The position numbers and the translations under genes were made by a program. This document shows positions 19,042-27,538 of a stretch of 43,679 nt of DNA, one piece after another; positions within the stretch are counted from its first letter, which is position 1; every line of letters starts with the position of its first letter. The stretch is from Aeromonadales bacterium. GTDB lineage: Bacteria; Pseudomonadota; Gammaproteobacteria; Enterobacterales; Aeromonadaceae. The stretch lies in NCBI GenBank assembly GCA_012518835.1, contig JAAYRH010000049.1:1-43679 (forward strand). Reading direction: 5' to 3'. The notes beneath the pieces are model-generated. The model made no database searches. It was given only the letters and a program-made list of their open reading frames with translations, and was not told the DNA's origin.

Positions 19042-19512
19042 ATGCCAAGACGTCGCGTAATCGGTCAGCGTAGAATCCTGCCAGATCCTAAGTTTGGATC
19101 TGATCTGCTGGCAAAATTTGTAAACATTCTGATGATTGATGGTAAAAAATCAACCGCAGAAAAAATAGTTTACACTGCTCTAGAAGCTGCTGCTGCAAAA
19201 AGTAGCAAAGATCATCTGGTGCTGTTTGAAGAAGCATTAGATAATATTCGTCCTACGGTTGAAGTTAAATCGCGCCGTGTAGGTGGTTCTACCTACCAGG
19301 TGCCAGTAGAAGTGCGCCCTGTGCGTCGTAATGCCCTAGCCATGCGCTGGTTGGTAGACTCGGCACGTAAGCGTGGTGAAAAATCTATGGCCCAGCGTCT
19401 AGCTGGCGAGCTGCTAGATGCTTCTGAAAACAAAGGTTCTGCGGTGAAAAAACGTGAAGACGTACACCGTATGGCCGAGGCAAACAAAGCGTTTGCACAC
19501 TATCGCTGGTAA
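19042..19512 (+). CDS. rpsG: 30S ribosomal protein S7
   Basis: S7 nucleates assembly of the 30S head and, in E. coli, represses the str operon by binding its mRNA in the rpsL-rpsG gap. The 156-residue sequence begins [20 protein letters not shown] and ends FAHYRW, as expected. The gap here (84 nt) is about the size of the E. coli one and could hold the same target; I did not resolve its fold. Confidence 0.98.
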   Translation: MPRRRVIGQRRILPDPKFGSDLLAKFVNILMIDGKKSTAEKIVYTALEAAAAKSSKDHLVLFEEALDNIRPTVEVKSRRVGGSTYQVPVEVRPVRRNALAMRWLVDSARKRGEKSMAQRLAGELLDASENKGSAVKKREDVHRMAEANKAFAHYRW

Positions 19513-19586
19513 TCAGTTGGGTGCAGCATGTCTGCACCCTATGATTGCTTACTAAGGACACTTGACCTTAGAAAGAGGAATTTATT

Positions 19587-21683
19587 GTGGCTCGTACTAC
19601 CCCTATTGAGCGCTATCGTAACATTGGTATCAGTGCTCACATCGACGCCGGTAAGACCACTACTACCGAGCGCGTACTTTTTTATACTGGTGTAAACCAT
19701 AAGCTGGGTGAAACCCACGAAGGTTCTGCCACCATGGACTGGATGGCGCAAGAGCAAGAGCGTGGTATTACTATCACCTCGGCTGCGACCACCTGTTTCT
19801 GGGATGGCATGGAGCACCAGTATCCACAGCATCGCATCAACATCATCGACACCCCAGGTCACGTTGACTTCACTATCGAAGTTGAACGTTCTATGCGTGT
19901 ACTTGACGGTGCAGTAATGGTGTACTGTGCAGTTGGTGGCGTTCAGCCCCAGTCAGAAACTGTATGGCGTCAAGCTAACAAGTATAAAGTGCCTCGCATT
20001 GCGTTCGTTAACAAAATGGACCGCACCGGCGCTAACTTTTTACGTGTAGTTGAGCAGATTGGTACTCGCCTAAAAGGTGTACCGGTTCCTGTACAGCTAC
20101 CGATCGGTTCTGAAGAAAACTTCAAGGGCGTGATCGACCTAGTTAAGATGAAAGCCATCGACTGGGACGAAGATAACAACGGTACTACCTTTGTTTATCA
20201 CGACATTCCTGAGGAGATGCAAGAGCTGGCAGAAGAATGGCGCCAGAACTTGGTTGAATCAGCGGCAGAAGCCAATGAAGAGCTGATGGATAAGTACTTG
20301 GAAGGCGAAGAGCTGACCGAGGCCGAGATTAAAGCTGCATTGCGCCAGCGCGTACTTAACAGCGAAATTATGCTGGTATGCTGTGGTTCAGCCTTTAAAA
20401 ACAAAGGCGTACAAGCGATGCTGGACGTAGTCATCGACTACATGCCTTCACCTGTAGAAGTTCACGACATCGTGGGTACTACTATTGATGGTGAGCCAGA
20501 TACGCGTCCTGCTGACGATAAAGCGCCGTTCTCTGCACTGGCCTTTAAAGTTGCGACCGACCCCTTTGTTGGTAACTTGACCTTCTTCCGCGTTTACTCA
20601 GGTATCGTTAACTCAGGCGACACCGTAGTAAACCCGATCAAGAACAAGCGCGAGCGTTTTGGCCGTATCGTACAGATGCATGCCAACAAGCGTGAAGAAA
20701 TTAAATCCGTATACGCCGGTGATATCGCCGCCGCTATCGGTTTGAAAGATGTTACCACCGGTGACACTTTGTGTGCTCAAGATGCGCCTATTATTTTAGA
20801 GCGTATGGAGTTCCCAGAGCCAGTTATCTCGGTAGCAGTAGAGCCAAAGACTAAAGCAGACCAAGAAAAAATGGGTATTGCTTTAGGTCGTTTGGCGCAA
20901 GAAGATCCGTCGTTCCGTGTTCACACTGACGAAGAAACGGGTCAAACCATTATTGCCGGTATGGGTGAATTACACCTAGACATTCTTGTTGACCGTATGA
21001 AACGTGAGTTTAACGTTGAAGCTAACGTAGGTAAGCCAATGGTTGCTTATCGCGAAAGCATCAACGGTACTGTTGAACAAGAAGGCAAGTTCGTTCGCCA
21101 GTCTGGTGGTCGTGGTCAGTTCGGTCACGTGTGGATCAAAATTGAACCACAAGAGCCAGGCGCGGGCTATGTGTTCGAGAACGCCATTGTCGGTGGTGTT
21201 ATCCCTAAAGAATTCTGCCCAGCGGTCGACAAAGGCATTCAAGAACAGATGAAGCAGGGTGTCTTAGCAGGCTACCCCATCGAAGATATTAAGATCACTT
21301 TATACGATGGTTCTTATCACGATGTTGACTCTTCTGAAATGGCGTTTAAAATCGCCGGTTCTATGGCGTTTAAAGCGGGCTTCATGAAGTGTAACCCCGT
21401 GCTGCTCGAACCTATTATGCAGGTTGAAATTGAGACGCCAGAAGAGTATATGGGTGATGTGATCGGTGACGTTAACCGTCGTCGTGGTATTATCGAAGGC
21501 ATGGAAGATGGCCCATCAGGCAAAGTAGTTAGCGCTACAGTGCCGCTGTCTGAAATGTTCGGCTACGCAACCGACCTACGCTCACAGTCGCAAGGTCGTG
21601 CTTCTTACTCCATGGAGTTTGCTAAGTACGCCGAAGTACCTGCTAGCATGGCCGAAGCGCTGATTGCTGCTCGTCAAGGTTAA
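19587..21683 (+). CDS. fusA: Elongation factor G
   Basis: The translocation GTPase, 698 residues (E. coli 704). The G1 motif [10 protein letters not shown] is near residue 17, the switch [10 protein letters not shown] near 88, and NKMDR near 142. The start is GTG, with GAGGAA 7 nt before it. It is the third gene of the str operon. Confidence 0.98.
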   Translation: MARTTPIERYRNIGISAHIDAGKTTTTERVLFYTGVNHKLGETHEGSATMDWMAQEQERGITITSAATTCFWDGMEHQYPQHRINIIDTPGHVDFTIEVERSMRVLDGAVMVYCAVGGVQPQSETVWRQANKYKVPRIAFVNKMDRTGANFLRVVEQIGTRLKGVPVPVQLPIGSEENFKGVIDLVKMKAIDWDEDNNGTTFVYHDIPEEMQELAEEWRQNLVESAAEANEELMDKYLEGEELTEAEIKAALRQRVLNSEIMLVCCGSAFKNKGVQAMLDVVIDYMPSPVEVHDIVGTTIDGEPDTRPADDKAPFSALAFKVATDPFVGNLTFFRVYSGIVNSGDTVVNPIKNKRERFGRIVQMHANKREEIKSVYAGDIAAAIGLKDVTTGDTLCAQDAPIILERMEFPEPVISVAVEPKTKADQEKMGIALGRLAQEDPSFRVHTDEETGQTIIAGMGELHLDILVDRMKREFNVEANVGKPMVAYRESINGTVEQEGKFVRQSGGRGQFGHVWIKIEPQEPGAGYVFENAIVGGVIPKEFCPAVDKGIQEQMKQGVLAGYPIEDIKITLYDGSYHDVDSSEMAFKIAGSMAFKAGFMKCNPVLLEPIMQVEIETPEEYMGDVIGDVNRRRGIIEGMEDGPSGKVVSATVPLSEMFGYATDLRSQSQGRASYSMEFAKYAEVPASMAEALIAARQG

Positions 21684-21752
21684 CAATCTTTGTTTTAACT
21701 CCCCACCTGCACACTAAATCGCAGGTGGGAACAAACTAGGAAGGACTAGTCC

Positions 21753-22937
<1,185 letters not shown>

Positions 22938-22954
22938 TAACACTTACGTACTAT

Positions 22955-22984
22955 AAAAAAGGAGGCTTAGGCCTCCTTTTTTTA
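22955..22984 (+). terminator. str operon terminator
   Basis: GGAGGC / GCCTCC with a TTAG loop, an A run before and seven Ts after, 18 nt past the tuf stop. The A run makes it potentially bidirectional. Confidence 0.93.
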
Positions 22985-23042
22985 TGCCTAAATTTTATAT
23001 ACTGCGTTTTATAGTATTTATTTGAGGTGTTTGAGGTGCAAT

Positions 23043-23462
23043 ATGGAGATTAAACCGGTCACGACGGGTTTTTCTGTAGCAGAGCAGCTAACAGAGGACG
23101 ATCTAGTCACGCTGAAAGAGGCGGGCTACCGCACTGTTATTTGTAATCGACCCGATGGTGAGGCAGAAGGGCAGCCCACTGCACATCGCTTAGCAGCCCG
23201 AGCACAAGAGTTAGGCTTAGCTTGGTATTGGATCCCTGTGGCCCCAGGAAACTTTACCGAAGAAGCTCAAGCCAGCTTTAACGAGGTGCTTTGGGAGGCC
23301 GCGGAGCCGGTGCTAGCGTTCTGCCGTACAGGAACCCGTTCCATCACCCTATGGGCGCTATCACAAGCTGAGCAGGTGCCCGCTCAGCAGCTGATCGACC
23401 AAGCGGCGGCAGCGGGCTACGACCTCGTTAAATGTGCTCCCCAGTTTAAACAGCCTGAATGA
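23043..23462 (+). CDS. DUF442 / TIGR01244 family protein (phosphatase or rhodanese-like)
   Basis: A 139-residue protein with the dual-specificity-phosphatase fold expected of DUF442. The P-loop is CRTGTRSI, fitting C-x5-R, after a strand ending VLAF, and the upstream GYRTVICNRPDGE segment is typical of the family. Members, alone or fused to metallo-beta-lactamase domains, have been linked to sulfur metabolism (the Blh type), but the substrate of solo forms is not settled. The start is preceded by a tandem duplication TTTGAGGTG TTTGAGGTG (23021-23038), which supplies two Shine-Dalgarno copies; the second is correctly spaced. The upstream TTG codon is not needed. Confidence 0.82.
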   Translation: MEIKPVTTGFSVAEQLTEDDLVTLKEAGYRTVICNRPDGEAEGQPTAHRLAARAQELGLAWYWIPVAPGNFTEEAQASFNEVLWEAAEPVLAFCRTGTRSITLWALSQAEQVPAQQLIDQAAAAGYDLVKCAPQFKQPE

Positions 23463-23503
23463 GAAAGCTAAACTTGTGACTAAGGTCGTTTTTTAATCGA
23501 AAG

Positions 23504-23534
23504 TTGACTTGCATTGATAACTAATATCATTTAG
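23504..23534 (+). promoter_or_regulatory. Candidate Fur box and promoter of bfd
   Basis: GATAACTAATATCATTTAG at 23516-23534 matches the 19-bp Fur consensus (GATAATGATAATCATTATC) at 12 positions, strongest in the outer halves. A -35 like TTGACT (23504-23509) lies just upstream, and the box covers where the -10 would be. bfd is iron-repressed by Fur in several gammaproteobacteria, so the site makes sense, though the match is moderate. Confidence 0.5.
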
Positions 23535-23563
23535 ATTTACCTCATCACAGGGGAGGAAATCTA

Positions 23564-23755
23564 ATGTATGTATGTTTATGTAAGGGGATAACAGATAGCC
23601 AGTTACGCGATGCGGTCGCCGAAGGGAGCACGACGTTTAAAGAAGTGAAGCAACAGCTCGGTGTAGGTGCTCAGTGTGGTAAGTGCATTCCGCTGGCGTT
23701 AGCAATATTAGCAGAAGAAACCGCTAAAACCGCATTATATTATGAAGTGGCCTAA
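23564..23755 (+). CDS. bfd: Bacterioferritin-associated ferredoxin
   Basis: Bfd is a small [2Fe-2S] protein that reduces the ferric core of bacterioferritin and so releases stored iron. The 63-residue protein has the four cluster cysteines in the family pattern: C-x-C at 4 and 6, and C-x2-C at 38 and 41 (QCGKCIP). GGGGAGG lies 8 nt before the ATG. In enteric bacteria bfd follows tufA and precedes bfr. Here one gene lies between tuf and bfd, and no bfr follows. Confidence 0.94.
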   Translation: MYVCLCKGITDSQLRDAVAEGSTTFKEVKQQLGVGAQCGKCIPLALAILAEETAKTALYYEVA

Positions 23756-23786
23756 ACGAACTACATTAATACTCGGTACTTCCCTG

Positions 23787-23813
23787 TAAAAAGCTCCGTT
23801 AAGGAGCTTTTTT
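23787..23813. terminator. bfd terminator, probably bidirectional
   Basis: AAAAGCTCC / GGAGCTTTT with a GTTA loop is flanked by A and T runs between the convergent bfd and SieB-like genes. Confidence 0.9.
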
Positions 23814-23824
23814 ATGTCCAATAT

Positions 23825-24400
23825 TTATTGATGCCGATCGAGCTGGCGATAAGCGTATTTGGGGCGCGTGTTAAGGATCAGGTTCTTTTGCTCTTCTGTC
23901 ATGTTAGCTGGATTAAGCCCCAGGACTTTAAAGGTAAGTAAGGGGCGGGCGGCAATTGCCACCATCAGCGGTTTAATTGTATTGCGTCCAGCTTCACCGG
24001 GCTCCCCATAGGCATAAGTTAAAATGCCTTGTTCTAGCAAGTTTTTGACGGCAGGCTCGGTGACTGGCAACTTTATGACGCTTTTACGCTGCAATACAAA
24101 CTCCCGTAACACCGCCTTTTCATTCGCATCTAAATACTCTAGTAGCTCTTGTAACAACTTGCGATTCATCAATCGTTGTTTGCGATAAAAAAGATACTGA
24201 ACCAACATAATGGCGCCATGGGATAAAAAGTAGGCCGCCGAAGCTACCATGCCCAGAATAAATAGCAGTCGATAATCTTGTAGCCATAGGCCAAAAGCGC
24301 CCGAGAAAAGCCGATCCGGTAAGGCGCTGATTAAGCAACAACTGAGTAAGAGCCAACTCATAAACCGATTGAACGGCGATATTTGTCGTAAATTCAGCAT
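23825..24400 (-). CDS. Superinfection exclusion B (SieB)-family membrane protein
   Basis: A 191-residue protein with two membrane helices (about 14-30 and 42-65) followed by a cytoplasmic domain with the ELLEYLDANEKAVLREF motif that I associate with the chromosomal SieB family. Phage SieB blocks growth of other phages. Bacterial homologues are common as lone genes, and their role is unproven. The ATG at 24400 has GAGGGAA 4-5 nt upstream and is preferred over the in-frame ATG at 24412. No phage genes lie around it, so it may be a resident defence or membrane gene. The family call is from memory of the motif. Confidence 0.62.
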   Translation of the reverse strand: MLNLRQISPFNRFMSWLLLSCCLISALPDRLFSGAFGLWLQDYRLLFILGMVASAAYFLSHGAIMLVQYLFYRKQRLMNRKLLQELLEYLDANEKAVLREFVLQRKSVIKLPVTEPAVKNLLEQGILTYAYGEPGEAGRNTIKPLMVAIAARPLLTFKVLGLNPANMTEEQKNLILNTRPKYAYRQLDRHQ

Positions 24401-24684
24401 GTCTTCCCTCATGAAATGAAATGACCCACATTATCAAGCTTGTTAATAATGTAGTCACGCTTTTGCTTAAGCAAGTTTAGTGCCAAGTGGCTAGTTCACC
24501 TCGCTACTGGGTCGGCTTAAGTGTAATAATTGCTAATTGTCTCACTCTTTTTTGCTCAGTCTGGTTCATAAATAACTTACTTAATTACGATAAGTATACA
24601 AAAGTGCTTAACATTGTAAGTTTAATGTGTTTTATTAGTATCCAAATTATCTCTATTGTTATAATCGACAGGGAGTCTAGGTAA
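24401..24684. other. AT-rich intergenic region between SieB-like gene and GlcG-like gene
   Basis: This 284-nt divergent interval is AT-rich. It contains a 65-codon open frame from a GTG at 24487 that ends one base before the next ATG and would encode two hydrophobic stretches. The GTG has no Shine-Dalgarno site, and T-rich DNA gives such hydrophobic frames by chance, so I do not call it. A GGGAG at 24671 serves the downstream gene. Confidence 0.4.
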
Positions 24685-25116
24685 ATGAGCACTATCACAC
24701 TTGAACAGGCATTGATCATGACACAAGGAGCCTTGCAATACGCGCAGGAAGTGTCAGCTGCCCCGCTAACCATTGCGGTGCTGGATAATGCTGGTCGTTT
24801 GGTTTCGCTACAGCGTCAAGACGGCTCGGCTTTATTACGGCCAGATATTGCGATTGGTAAGGCGTGGGGTGCGATAGCGCTAGGTCGTAGCTCTCGTGGT
24901 TTAGCACAAGTAGCAGAAGCTCGTCCCGGCTTTATGTCAGCAGTCAACGTCATGGCCGATGGTAATATTATTCCTGCCGCCGGTGGTGTATTGGTGCGAG
25001 ATGCAGATCAGAAAATATTAGGCGCCATTGGCATTAGTGGCGACAGTCCCGACGTAGATGAAGATTGTGCGGTGGCGGGTATCAAGCTGACAAATTTAAT
25101 CGCCGACTGCACCTAA
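24685..25116 (+). CDS. GlcG/HbpS family protein (heme-degrading domain)
   Basis: A 143-residue single-domain protein of the GlcG/HbpS family. It has the N-terminal LEQALIMTQGALQYAQE helix, the central VLDNAGRLVSLQRQDGS strand pair, and the VNVMADGNIIPAAGGVLVRDADQKILGAIGISG core. Family members bind heme or small ligands (HbpS) or are encoded with glycolate oxidase (GlcG); none has a firmly known enzymatic role in this setting. There is no signal peptide, so it is cytoplasmic. It stands alone between SieB-like and RutR-like genes, with its own terminator. A link to the purine cluster is possible but unsupported. Confidence 0.8.
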   Translation: MSTITLEQALIMTQGALQYAQEVSAAPLTIAVLDNAGRLVSLQRQDGSALLRPDIAIGKAWGAIALGRSSRGLAQVAEARPGFMSAVNVMADGNIIPAAGGVLVRDADQKILGAIGISGDSPDVDEDCAVAGIKLTNLIADCT

Positions 25117-25194
25117 GCTTTTAGCAGTGGGGTTAAAAAAAGTTATTGAGTAAGTGGTTTTGGTCGAGGGGTAACATAACGTTACTCATTTTTT

Positions 25195-25224
25195 AGCGCT
25201 CATGTAAATGAGCGCTTTTTTTTT
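25195..25224 (+). terminator. Terminator after the GlcG-like gene
   Basis: A perfect 9-bp stem AGCGCTCAT / ATGAGCGCT with a GTAA loop runs into nine Ts. It isolates the rutR-like gene from upstream transcription. Confidence 0.94.
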
Positions 25225-25242
25225 ACGATTTTTTTTATTCTC

Positions 25243-25289
25243 GGGTATGGTTTATCTATTAAATGCCTTTAATTTTGAGAACCATACCC
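25243..25289 (+). promoter_or_regulatory. Nested inverted repeat just before the rutR-like start
   Basis: GGGTATGGTT (25243-25252) and AACCATACCC (25280-25289) are perfect 10-nt inverted copies. Between them ATTAAA and TTTAAT (25258-25273) pair around TGCC. The result is a 10-bp stem, a near-symmetric 5/6-nt internal loop, then a 6-bp stem and tetraloop. It ends 4 nt before the ATG, where the ribosome-binding site should be. It could be an autoregulatory operator or a translation-controlling hairpin. Confidence 0.55.
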
Positions 25290-25293
25290 TGTT

Positions 25294-25929
25294 ATGTCCC
25301 AGATCAGAGCTAAAAATGAAGCCATTATCATTCGCGCTGCCAGTCGTGTTTTTGCCGAGTACGGTTATGCGGCGACCAAAACTGCCACTATCGCCGAGCT
25401 AGCGGGTTTGCCTAAACCCAATATTTATTATTATTTTGGTAGTAAAGCTAAGTTATATCGCGCGGTATTAGAGAGTATTACCGAACCCTTGCTAGCGGCT
25501 TCAGAGCCTTTTTTAGCCCACCAAGATCCCGTACAAGCGCTCACCGCTTACATTAAAGCCAAGCTCGCCATTTCTCAAGATTATCCCTTTGCTTCTAAAG
25601 TGTTTGCTAGTGAGATTATGCACGGCGCCCCGCATTTACCCGCCGACATTATTGAACGATTACAAGGGCAAACTCGCACCTTAACTCAGCGCTTAAATGA
25701 CTGGATGGCCCAGCAACTGATGTTAGAAGTGGATGCTAATCATCTGCTATTCGCTATTTGGGCGTCTACACAGACCTATGCGGATTTTAATTGGCAGATA
25801 AGGATGGCACTGGATAAAAAAGAGTTAGATGAACAAGACTTTGAGCAAGCGGCGCAACTGATCACCCAGTTAGTGCTGGGGGGCTGCCAAGTACAATCTT
25901 TGCCTAACGCCAACTGCGAGATTAAGTAG
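25294..25929 (+). CDS. TetR-family regulator, RutR-like
   Basis: A 211-residue repressor-type protein. The N-terminal helix-turn-helix (about 25-45: TKTATIAELAGLPKPNIYYYF) is followed by a C-terminal ligand domain with the segments KLAISQDYPFASKVFASEI and LLFAIWASTQTYADF, which resemble RutR of E. coli (TetR_C_3 family). RutR senses uracil or thymine and binds TTGACCA-N2-TGGTCAA. A near-copy of that site overlaps the promoter of xdhA right downstream, so this protein probably represses xanthine dehydrogenase. Its ligand may be a purine instead. The ATG has no clear Shine-Dalgarno site because a hairpin occupies that place. Confidence 0.85.
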   Translation: MSQIRAKNEAIIIRAASRVFAEYGYAATKTATIAELAGLPKPNIYYYFGSKAKLYRAVLESITEPLLAASEPFLAHQDPVQALTAYIKAKLAISQDYPFASKVFASEIMHGAPHLPADIIERLQGQTRTLTQRLNDWMAQQLMLEVDANHLLFAIWASTQTYADFNWQIRMALDKKELDEQDFEQAAQLITQLVLGGCQVQSLPNANCEIK

Positions 25930-26000
25930 CCGCTATGAGTGAAGAGAATAAGGGTCTTTATTAACTTTTCATTTAAGTTATCAAATTGTAAAAATAATTA

Positions 26001-26029
26001 TTGACTACATGGTCAGTTTTTACTTTAAT
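26001..26029 (+). promoter_or_regulatory. xdh promoter with overlapping RutR-type operator
   Basis: TTGACT (26001-26006), a 17-nt spacer and TTTAAT (26024-26029) form a good sigma-70 promoter. TTGACTACATGGTCAG at 26001-26016 matches the E. coli RutR consensus TTGACCA-N2-TGGTCAA at 12 of 14 fixed positions and covers the -35, so binding would block RNA polymerase. It lies 72 nt after the RutR-like gene. Confidence 0.75.
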
Positions 26030-26092
26030 TACACGTGAAGATATTATTCCCTAATCAGTTTATGGCGCAGTAGTCGCTGAAGGAGGTCAACC

Positions 26093-27538
26093 TTGATTAA
26101 GTTTTTACTTAACCAAGAGCTACGCGAGGAGCACACGCTGTCACCGAACACGACAGTGCTGCAATACCTACGCGAGCGAGTAGGAAAAACCGGCACTAAG
26201 GAAGGGTGCGGCTCGGGTGACTGTGGTGCCTGTACAGTGGTATTAGGCGAACGCCATGGCGATAAGTTGCATTATCGCTCGGTTAACTCTTGTTTGACCT
26301 TCGTTTCTACCTTGCATGGTAAACAGCTGATTACGGTTGAAGATCTACAGGCTAAAGATGGCAGCCTGCATCCGGTACAACAAGCTATGGTGGACTTTCA
26401 CGGCTCTCAATGTGGCTTTTGTACGCCCGGCTTTGTGATGTCGATGTTTGCCCTAAGTAAAAATACGCCGACCGCCGACAAACCGGCTATCTATGAAGCG
26501 CTAGCTGGTAATTTGTGCCGCTGTACCGGTTATCGACCGATTATTGATGCGGCATACGCTATTTCTGAGCAAGCGCCTTTAGTAGATGACTTCTCTCGTT
26601 ACGAAACCGAGGTATTAGAAAAGCTATCGAGCATCGATACTGAGTCTTTGGTTACGCTGCAAGGGGAGGGTAAGGTTTGCTATTCGCCGACCTCCAGTGA
26701 TGAGCTGGCGGCGTTATTAGTCAAACACCCCGATGCCAAATTATTAGCCGGCGGTACCGATCTGGCGTTGGAAGTCACTCAGTTTTACCGTGAGCTGCCC
26801 ACTATGATTTATGTGGGCGGTATAGGCGATCTAAAAACCCTCACCGAAGACGATGAGCAATTAGTGATTGGTGCTGCGCGCAGTTTACATGAGTGTTATG
26901 AAGCGCTTAGTCGGGTATTCCCTGACTTAGGTGAGCTATTAGATCGCTTTGCCTCTTTGCAGATCCGCAACCAAGGTACCCTTGGTGGCAATATTGGCAA
27001 TGCCTCGCCGATTGGGGATGCGCCACCGGTGCTAATGGCATTAAATGCCCGTCTAGTATTACGCCAAGGTGAGCAAAGACGAGAGCTCGCTATTGAAGAA
27101 TACTTTTTAGACTATAAAAAAACCGCGTTGCAAAGTGGCGAGTTTATCGAGCAAATTATTGTGCCTAAGCCCACTGCTAATCAGCACTTTAAAGTTTATA
27201 AACTTTCAAAGCGCCTCGATGATGATATTTCTGCGGTGTGTGGTGCCTTTAATCTCACCATTGAAGACGGGGTAGTGCGCGAAGCGCGGATTGCCTTTGG
27301 TGGGATGGCTGCCGTGCCTAAGCGTGCCAGCGGCGCCGAGCAGGCCTTAATAGGCCAGCTCTGGAATAAAGCCACCGTTAATACCGCTATGCAGGCATTG
27401 ACTGGTGATTTTGAACCGCTAACTGACTTTAGGGCCAGTAAGGAATATCGCAGTAAAATCGCGACCAATCTTTTGTACAAATATTTTATCGAGCAACAAA
27501 GTTTGCCACTGGAAACGAGGGTGACCTCCTATGTCTAA
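26093..27538 (+). CDS. xdhA: Xanthine dehydrogenase, iron-sulfur/FAD subunit
   Basis: This subunit takes electrons from the molybdenum site through two [2Fe-2S] clusters to FAD and NAD+. The 481 residues comprise a ferredoxin-like domain with CGSGDCGAC (about 39-47), a second cluster domain with CGFCTPGF and CRCTGYRP (about 105-150), and an FAD domain with LLAGGTDLALEV and TLGGNIGNASPIGD (about 190-480). This fused form is the usual bacterial XdhA. The start is TTG, fixed by a strong AAGGAGG 8 nt upstream. It overlaps xdhB by 8 nt. Confidence 0.95.
   Translation: MIKFLLNQELREEHTLSPNTTVLQYLRERVGKTGTKEGCGSGDCGACTVVLGERHGDKLHYRSVNSCLTFVSTLHGKQLITVEDLQAKDGSLHPVQQAMVDFHGSQCGFCTPGFVMSMFALSKNTPTADKPAIYEALAGNLCRCTGYRPIIDAAYAISEQAPLVDDFSRYETEVLEKLSSIDTESLVTLQGEGKVCYSPTSSDELAALLVKHPDAKLLAGGTDLALEVTQFYRELPTMIYVGGIGDLKTLTEDDEQLVIGAARSLHECYEALSRVFPDLGELLDRFASLQIRNQGTLGGNIGNASPIGDAPPVLMALNARLVLRQGEQRRELAIEEYFLDYKKTALQSGEFIEQIIVPKPTANQHFKVYKLSKRLDDDISAVCGAFNLTIEDGVVREARIAFGGMAAVPKRASGAEQALIGQLWNKATVNTAMQALTGDFEPLTDFRASKEYRSKIATNLLYKYFIEQQSLPLETRVTSYV

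Noticed and set aside
23825..24400. Prophage remnant around the SieB-like gene
   Set aside because: No integrase, att-like repeat, or other phage gene is nearby, and composition resembles that of the neighbours.
24592..24601. AAGTATACAA as a further GntR operator
   Set aside because: It lacks the first T of the core, and GTATAC also occurs inside coding regions here, so it is not distinctive.
24487..24684. 65-codon open frame encoding two hydrophobic stretches before the GlcG-like gene
   Set aside because: It starts at a GTG without a ribosome-binding site, lies in AT-rich divergent promoter DNA, and hydrophobic frames arise easily from T-rich sequence.
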